DNA of 9,356 bases from Solirubrobacterales bacterium (GTDB taxonomy: Bacteria; Actinomycetota; Thermoleophilia; Solirubrobacterales; Solirubrobacteraceae): the NCBI GenBank assembly GCA_003151895.1, contig PLYX01000107.1:5581-14936 (forward strand), read 5' to 3'. Below the pieces are notes generated by a model. The model was not told the DNA's origin. It did no database searches and saw only the letters and a list, made by a program, of their open reading frames with translations. The translations under genes and the position numbers were made by a program. This document shows positions 6,056 to 9,356 of the stretch, in pieces; position 1 is the stretch's first letter, and every line of letters starts with the position of its first letter.

Positions 6056-6130
6056 TTTTCAGCGACACAGCCGCCGTCGCTGACGTCCACGGGTCTTTTC
6101 AGCGGCATCCCGATCGTCGCTGACATCGAC
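6056..6130. repeat. Two 35-bp direct repeats, each an inverted repeat (period 40 bp)
   Basis: Unit 1 is 6056-6090 and unit 2 is 6096-6130. Both begin TTTTCAGCG and contain GTCGCTGAC. In unit 1, TCAGCGAC pairs perfectly with GTCGCTGA across 9 nt; unit 2 has one mismatch. They begin about 20 bp after the truncated RelE frame. They may be an insertion-sequence end, a MITE remnant or protein-binding repeats. Confidence 0.6.
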
Positions 6131-6170
6131 GTAACTGACATCCGATGTAACCGACATCGATGTCAGTTAC
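6122..6170 (+). promoter_or_regulatory. Iterated operator with 40-bp palindrome upstream of the ATPase gene
   Basis: Three dyads of the form GACATC(C)GAYGT begin at 6122, 6137 and 6153, spaced 15-16 bp. The last, GACATCGATGTC, is a perfect 12-bp palindrome. Overall, 6131-6148 pairs with 6154-6170 with a single bulged C, and the outer 12 bp arms (6131-6142/6159-6170) are exact. It overlaps the -10 region, so it looks like an operator for repression. Confidence 0.65.
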
Positions 6171-6173
6171 ACT
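6168..6173 (+). promoter_or_regulatory. Probable -10 element of a leaderless promoter
   Basis: TACACT fits TANNNT and sits 6 nt before the ATG at 6180, so transcription would begin at or next to the A of the start codon. No Shine-Dalgarno is present, in agreement. The element overlaps the right arm of the palindrome. Confidence 0.55.
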
Positions 6174-6179
6174 AGGGCC

Positions 6180-7553
6180 ATGTTCGTGAATCGCTCCAAA
6201 GAGTTGGCGGCATTGTCTGAATGGTGGGACGGCGCCGGGACAGGGACGATGGCGCTCGTGTGGGGTCGGCGCCGCGTGGGCAAGACGGCTTTGCTTAACA
6301 CGTTCGCCGAGAGTCGCCGCGCGATCTTCCATACCGGCGGCGGGAGACCGACGCGTGACGAGCTGCGGATCCTGAGCCGCGAGGCGGCGCCGGCCCTCGA
6401 CACCGGACTGCGAGATCTGCTTGAGCGACCGTTCACCGACTGGGACGACGCGCTCGAGAGCCTGGCGGCGGCCGCTGACGATCAGCCGTTGCTGCTCGTG
6501 CTGGACGAGTTTCCCGAGCTGCTGCACGCCTCTCCCGAGCTGCCGGGCGTGATCCGCGCCTTCTGGGACCGAGCGCGCGAGCAGACACATCTGCGCATCA
6601 TGCTTTGCGGGTCGGCGGTGCGTGTGATGAGAGCGATACAGGAGGAGCGCCAACCCCTGTACGGCCGGATCGACCTGTCGCTCGCGGTCCACCCGTTCGC
6701 CCCTCACGAGAGCGCGGAGCTGCTCGAGCGGCTCTCACCTTCCGATCGCGCGCTGGTGTGGGGCATCGTCGGCGGAGTGCCGCTCTACCTGACCTGGTGG
6801 GACCAGGAGCACGATCTGCGTGCCAACCTGCGGCGCCTTGTGTGCAGCGAGGGCGGCAAGCTGCTCGAGGAGGGGCGGCTCGTGCTCGCCACCGAGGGAG
6901 ACATGGGCGAGCTCGGCGGCCGCGTGCTGCGGGCGATCGCAGCCGGGAGAACCAAGCACAACGAGATCGGGCAGGCGGTTGGGGCCGAGCCGGCACGAAC
7001 GCTCCAGCGACTCGTCGAGCTGAGGCTGGTGGAGCGCGTGGTTCCCGTGACCGCGAGCGGCACGCGCACTCGCAGGCGCACATACAGGATCGCCGACAAC
7101 TTCCTCGCATTCTGGCTCGGGATCGTCGAGCCGTATGCAGCCGAGATCGAACGCGGGCTCGGCGACACGATCCTCGGCCCGCTGAGCGAATCCCTGGACG
7201 ACCACATGGGCGAGCGCTGGGAGGAGGCATTCCGCACACACCTGCGCCGCCTCGCCGCGAATGGCGCCCTGGCGCCGGACGTGGTCAGGATCGGCGCCTT
7301 CTGGTCCGAGCGGCCGCCGGTCGAGATCGACGCCGTAGCGTTGGCCGGCCGTGGAGAGCGGGCCGTGCTCGCCGGCGAGGCCAAGTGGGCACGGAGAGTG
7401 GACGGCGCCCGCGTGGTGCGTGAACTGGAACGCAAGGCCGGCGCGCTGCCGCGCGTGGCCGGTGACATCCGCTATGCCGTTTGCGCCCGGGAGCGTGTGT
7501 CAAACGCTCCCGCCGGCACCTTGGAGATCACAGCCCGGGACATCTTCGCCTGA
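6180..7553 (+). CDS. COG1672-type ATPase with winged helix and C-terminal DUF234/PD-(D/E)XK-like domain
   Basis: 457 aa. The N-terminus MFVNRSKELAAL is the usual start of this STAND-like ATPase family. Walker A is GRRRVGKT (residues 29-36), Walker B is LLLVLDE (104-110), and LCGSA is a likely sensor motif. A winged-helix segment covers about 246-292 (RTKHNEIGQAVGAEPARTLQ, then RLVELRLVERVVPV). The IADNFLAFW motif marks the start of the DUF234 region. At the end, EIDAVAL (Asp384) and AVLAGEAKW (Glu400, Lys402) form a D-x15-E-x-K PD-(D/E)XK nuclease motif with all acidic residues intact. Known members are widespread in archaea and bacteria with no settled function; a nucleic-acid-targeting, possibly defensive, role is inferred. 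It is monocistronic here, with a dedicated palindromic operator and no partner. Length is normal for the family. Confidence 0.9.
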   Translation: MFVNRSKELAALSEWWDGAGTGTMALVWGRRRVGKTALLNTFAESRRAIFHTGGGRPTRDELRILSREAAPALDTGLRDLLERPFTDWDDALESLAAAADDQPLLLVLDEFPELLHASPELPGVIRAFWDRAREQTHLRIMLCGSAVRVMRAIQEERQPLYGRIDLSLAVHPFAPHESAELLERLSPSDRALVWGIVGGVPLYLTWWDQEHDLRANLRRLVCSEGGKLLEEGRLVLATEGDMGELGGRVLRAIAAGRTKHNEIGQAVGAEPARTLQRLVELRLVERVVPVTASGTRTRRRTYRIADNFLAFWLGIVEPYAAEIERGLGDTILGPLSESLDDHMGERWEEAFRTHLRRLAANGALAPDVVRIGAFWSERPPVEIDAVALAGRGERAVLAGEAKWARRVDGARVVRELERKAGALPRVAGDIRYAVCARERVSNAPAGTLEITARDIFA

Positions 7554-7566
7554 GGCAACTCGGGCC

Positions 7567-7648
7567 ACTCCCCCGCCTCGCGCCATACCTCGACGGAGAC
7601 GTCGCGCACTACTCCCCCGCCTCGCGCCACACCTCGACCGAGACGTCG
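7567..7648. repeat. Near-perfect 38-bp direct repeat duplicating the folB 3' end
   Basis: Copy 1 (7567-7604) and copy 2 (7611-7648) differ at two of 38 positions (period 44 bp). Copy 2 encodes the C-terminal VSVEVWREAGE of FolB plus its stop. Copy 1 is non-coding, lies between folB and the ATPase stop, and reads GAGTGG where folB has GAGTAG, so it lacks the stop. Confidence 0.85.
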
Positions 7649-8124
7649 TCGACCGGCAGCGGGATCGGCGGCTCGGGCTTGGACGCCTTCACCCATACGC
7701 CTTCGAGCTCGAAGTCGGAGAGCAGCCGGTCTGCGATGGCGCTGCAGAGACGCTCGAGCGTCTTGTAGGAGCGCTGCTGGGCCACGAGCGCCACGAGTTG
7801 GCAGACCTCGGCGTAGTCGACCGTGTCCTCCACGCGGTCGGTGACGGTGGCGTCGGTTTCGCCCACGTCGAGGCGCAGGTCGATCAGCAGCCGCTGGCCG
7901 ATCTCGCGCTCGGCGTCGCTGACACCGTGATGCGTGTAGAGCGAGAGGCCGTTGATCTCGATCGTGACGGTCTCGAAGCCCTCCTCGTCGTCCTCGTCCT
8001 CATCGTCGTAGCCGTGCTGCTCCTCGGCGTCGTCGGGGAGCTCGCGCTCGCCATCCCGCGAATGCTCCTCGCCGCCCCGCAGACGCTCCTCGTCGCTCAG
8101 CTCGTCGTGGGAGTCGCCGTCCAT
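7609..8124 (-). CDS. folB: Dihydroneopterin aldolase with acidic N-terminal extension
   Basis: 171 aa. It cleaves 7,8-dihydroneopterin to 6-hydroxymethyl-dihydropterin and glycolaldehyde, the step before FolK. The core begins near residue 51: VTIEINGLSLYTHHGVSDAE, then REIGQRLLIDLRLD, DYAEVCQLV, KTLERLCSAIADRLL and VWVKASKPEPPIPLPVDDVS, whose Lys is the expected catalytic residue. The core is about 120 aa, normal for the family. Residues 1-50 are an unusual Asp/Glu-rich extension (YDDEDEDDEEG near its end). No in-frame ATG, GTG or TTG occurs between the start at 8124 and the core, so the extension appears to be translated. The start lies inside folP (overlap of 28 nt), indicating coupling. 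The last 12 codons are duplicated just downstream. Confidence 0.93.
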   Translation of the reverse strand: MDGDSHDELSDEERLRGGEEHSRDGERELPDDAEEQHGYDDEDEDDEEGFETVTIEINGLSLYTHHGVSDAEREIGQRLLIDLRLDVGETDATVTDRVEDTVDYAEVCQLVALVAQQRSYKTLERLCSAIADRLLSDFELEGVWVKASKPEPPIPLPVDDVSVEVWREAGE

Positions 8125-9113
8125 TTGCCGCTCAACGTAGCAGCCGCCACCGCCAAGGCGGCGGCCACCGGGGCGACGTCGTGGACGCGGAACACGCTCG
8201 CGCCGCGCTCGAGTGCCATCACATTCGTGGCAATCGTTCCCGGCAGCCGCTCGGCCGCATCCGGCAAGTACTGCGTATCGGCGATCGGACGCGCGTTGGC
8301 CGGCCCCGCGCCCGCGCCCGCGCCCGTGCGGACCCCGCCGGCGCCTGCGGCGATCCGCCCAAGGAAACTCTTGCGCGAGGTGCCAATCACGATCGGCCTG
8401 CCCAAGGCCACGAGCTCGTCAAGCCGGCGCAGCAGCTCGAGGTTGTGGGCGACGGTCTTGCCGAAGCCAATGCCGGGGTCGAGCAGGATGCGCCGCTCCT
8501 CGATGCCCTCCCCCACCGCGAACGCCAGGCGCTCCTCCAGGAACGCCTTCACGTCGTCGACGACGTCCTTGTATTGAGGCCCACCCACCCCGCCCACCCC
8601 ACGCTGCATCGTGCGCGGCTCACCGAGCATGTGCATGAGGCAGCATTCGGCGCCGCTCTCGGCCACGACAGCCGCCATCTCAGGATCGGCCCGCAGCGCG
8701 CTCACGTCATTGACGAGGCTCGCGCCGGCGGCGAGCGCGGCCCGCGCGACGGCGGCCTTCGACGTGTCGATCGATACCTGCGGGCGAGCGGGCGTCGACA
8801 TGTCGATCGAGATCTGCGGGCGAGCGGGTGTCGACGTGTCGATCGAGATCCGCGGCGGGGCGGGCATCGAGGCTGTCGCGGCGGCGAGCCCTTCGACCAC
8901 GGGAACGACCCGTCTCAACTCCTCCTCCACTCCGACGGGCTCGGCGCCAGGGCGCGTGGACTCCCCGCCGACGTCGAGGATGTGGGCCCCCTGGTTAACA
9001 AGCTCCAGTCCGTGCGCGACCGCGGCGCTCGAGTCCAGGAACAGCCCCCCATCGGAGAACGAGTCGGGTGTGACATTCACGATCCCCATCAGGCGGTAGG
9101 CGGTCACGAGCAC
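8097..9113 (-). CDS. folP: Dihydropteroate synthase with internal repeat expansions
   Basis: 338 aa, about 60 longer than usual. It condenses 6-hydroxymethyl-dihydropterin pyrophosphate with p-aminobenzoate and is the sulfonamide target. Motifs in order: MGIVNVTPDSFSDGG (9-23), ILDVGGESTRPGAEP (45-59), VSIDTSKAAVARAAL (from 113), LVNDVSAL, CLMHMLGEPRTMQ, ILLDPGIGFGKT, IGTSRKSFLGR, LPGTIATNV and RVHDV, so all pterin- and phosphate-site residues are present. Three places are expanded: ISIDTSTPARPQ and ISIDMSTPARPQ at 89-112 precede the canonical strand; a GVGGVGG run follows TMQR; and a Gly/Ala-rich insert with GAGAGAG separates SRKSFLGR from ERLPGT. The listed start is GTG at 9113; GTG at residue 3 and ATG at residue 9 are alternatives, with a weak AGG upstream. 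It overlaps folB. Confidence 0.95.
   Translation of the reverse strand: MLVTAYRLMGIVNVTPDSFSDGGLFLDSSAAVAHGLELVNQGAHILDVGGESTRPGAEPVGVEEELRRVVPVVEGLAAATASMPAPPRISIDTSTPARPQISIDMSTPARPQVSIDTSKAAVARAALAAGASLVNDVSALRADPEMAAVVAESGAECCLMHMLGEPRTMQRGVGGVGGPQYKDVVDDVKAFLEERLAFAVGEGIEERRILLDPGIGFGKTVAHNLELLRRLDELVALGRPIVIGTSRKSFLGRIAAGAGGVRTGAGAGAGPANARPIADTQYLPDAAERLPGTIATNVMALERGASVFRVHDVAPVAAALAVAAATLSGKWTATPTTS
8305..8328. repeat. CCCGCG hexanucleotide microsatellite inside folP
   Basis: Three exact CCCGCG units (8305-8322) plus a variant CCCGTG unit. In frame they encode the alternating Gly-Ala run of the FolP insert. Confidence 0.7.
8761..8868. repeat. Three tandem 36-bp repeats inside folP
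   Basis: Units begin at 8761, 8797 and 8833, each opening GACRTGTCGATCGA and continuing into a GCGGGCGAGCGGG-like block. The third is more diverged (GCGGCGGGGCGGG). They are in frame and encode 12-residue (I/V)SIDxS repeats, residues 89-124 of FolP. Confidence 0.9.
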
Positions 9114-9165
9114 CAGCCTATGTCGATCGCAGCCTCGAAGAGGCGCCGAGCGCGTCCGGGTGGGG
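9114..9165 (-). other. Short gap upstream of folP
   Basis: These 52 bp separate folP from the preceding minus-strand reading frame. No strong promoter, Shine-Dalgarno or hairpin is visible, which suits co-transcription from upstream. Confidence 0.4.
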
Positions 9166-9356
9166 TCAGGTTATGGAGGGCTGGGTGGGATCTGTCCCGA
9201 CCATGTCAGCCGTGCCGCCGGCCAACCCGGGGCGCGGCAGCGGACGCGAGGCTTCACGGCCCGGCCTGTCCGCAGGCGTGGGCGGCGCCGGCAACTCCGC
9301 CGCCGGCGGCTCCTCGGCGCCGAAGACTTCAAGCTCGTCCTTGCCGTCGAGCAGGG
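9166..9356 (-). CDS. C-terminal tail of an upstream gene, possibly ftsH (5' part outside the window)
   Basis: A minus-strand frame enters at the right edge and ends with TGA at 9168-9166, giving 62 visible residues. It starts LLDGKDELEVFGAEEPPAAE and becomes Pro/Ala-rich (LPAPPTPADRPG). Such a disordered tail after an acidic LLxGK..LEVFG segment is compatible with the end of FtsH, which often precedes the folate genes in Actinobacteria. The identification rests mainly on that context, and the visible stretch has no catalytic motif. It is on the same strand as folP, 52 nt away, and probably in the same transcript. Confidence 0.45.
   Translation of the reverse strand, partial: LLDGKDELEVFGAEEPPAAELPAPPTPADRPGREASRPLPRPGLAGGTADMVGTDPTQPSIT

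Noticed and set aside
6056..6170. CRISPR array
   Set aside because: Only two or three repeats with 4-5 bp between them, no spacers of normal length and no cas genes; better read as hairpin repeats and an operator.
7351..8577. 408-aa plus-strand frame over the ATPase end, folB and folP
   Set aside because: It crosses three recognisable genes, two of them antisense, and has no motif of its own.
1..9356. tRNA, rRNA or riboswitch
   Set aside because: I saw no cloverleaf, rRNA signature or known riboswitch core in any intergenic region; a covariance-model scan would be decisive.

Overview
The window is high-GC bacterial DNA, dense in short, tightly packed genes. It has ECF sigma/anti-sigma signalling, leaderless-type promoters and the folate gene set in an actinobacterial style. 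One secreted protein ends in a Ser/Val/Arg-rich domain of a kind I associate with Thermoleophilia (Solirubrobacterales-like Actinobacteria). That placement is inference; the family-level calls below are firmer.

Region 1 (1-3375) is a cupredoxin and sigma-factor cluster. Two tandem, nearly identical secreted type-1 copper proteins lie on the minus strand (the first runs off the left edge). Divergent from them, on the plus strand, are an ECF sigma factor, its overlapping membrane anti-sigma factor, and a third small plastocyanin-like protein. A convergent minus-strand lipoprotein (3498-4043) carries two copies of the Yx(F/W/Y)xxD secreted repeat. Together this looks like an envelope redox or metal-linked module, but no function is proven.

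Region 2 is the folate branch on the minus strand: the C-terminal tail of a gene at the right edge (possibly ftsH), then folP (9113-8097), folB (8124-7609, overlapping folP) and folK (4684-4178). Between folB and folK sits a plus-strand block of about 2.8 kb (roughly 4730-7560) that splits the set.

Region 3 is that block. It holds a translationally coupled, toxin-antitoxin-like pair (a 159-aa protein followed by an AbiEii-type nucleotidyltransferase), a decayed RelE/ParE-like toxin fragment, two 35-bp direct repeats that each form a hairpin, a 40-bp palindromic iterated operator, and a 457-aa COG1672-type ATPase with a winged helix and a C-terminal PD-(D/E)XK-like nuclease motif. Both first genes of the block have a TANNNT -10 hexamer exactly 6 nt before the ATG, suggesting leaderless, operator-controlled transcription. 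The block has the look of a small defence or TA island.

A cross-cutting oddity is that tandem duplications with a 36-44 bp period occur at four separate places: the anti-sigma stop codon, the hairpin pair, the folB 3' end, and inside folP. In folP a pterin-site strand is present in three in-frame copies.
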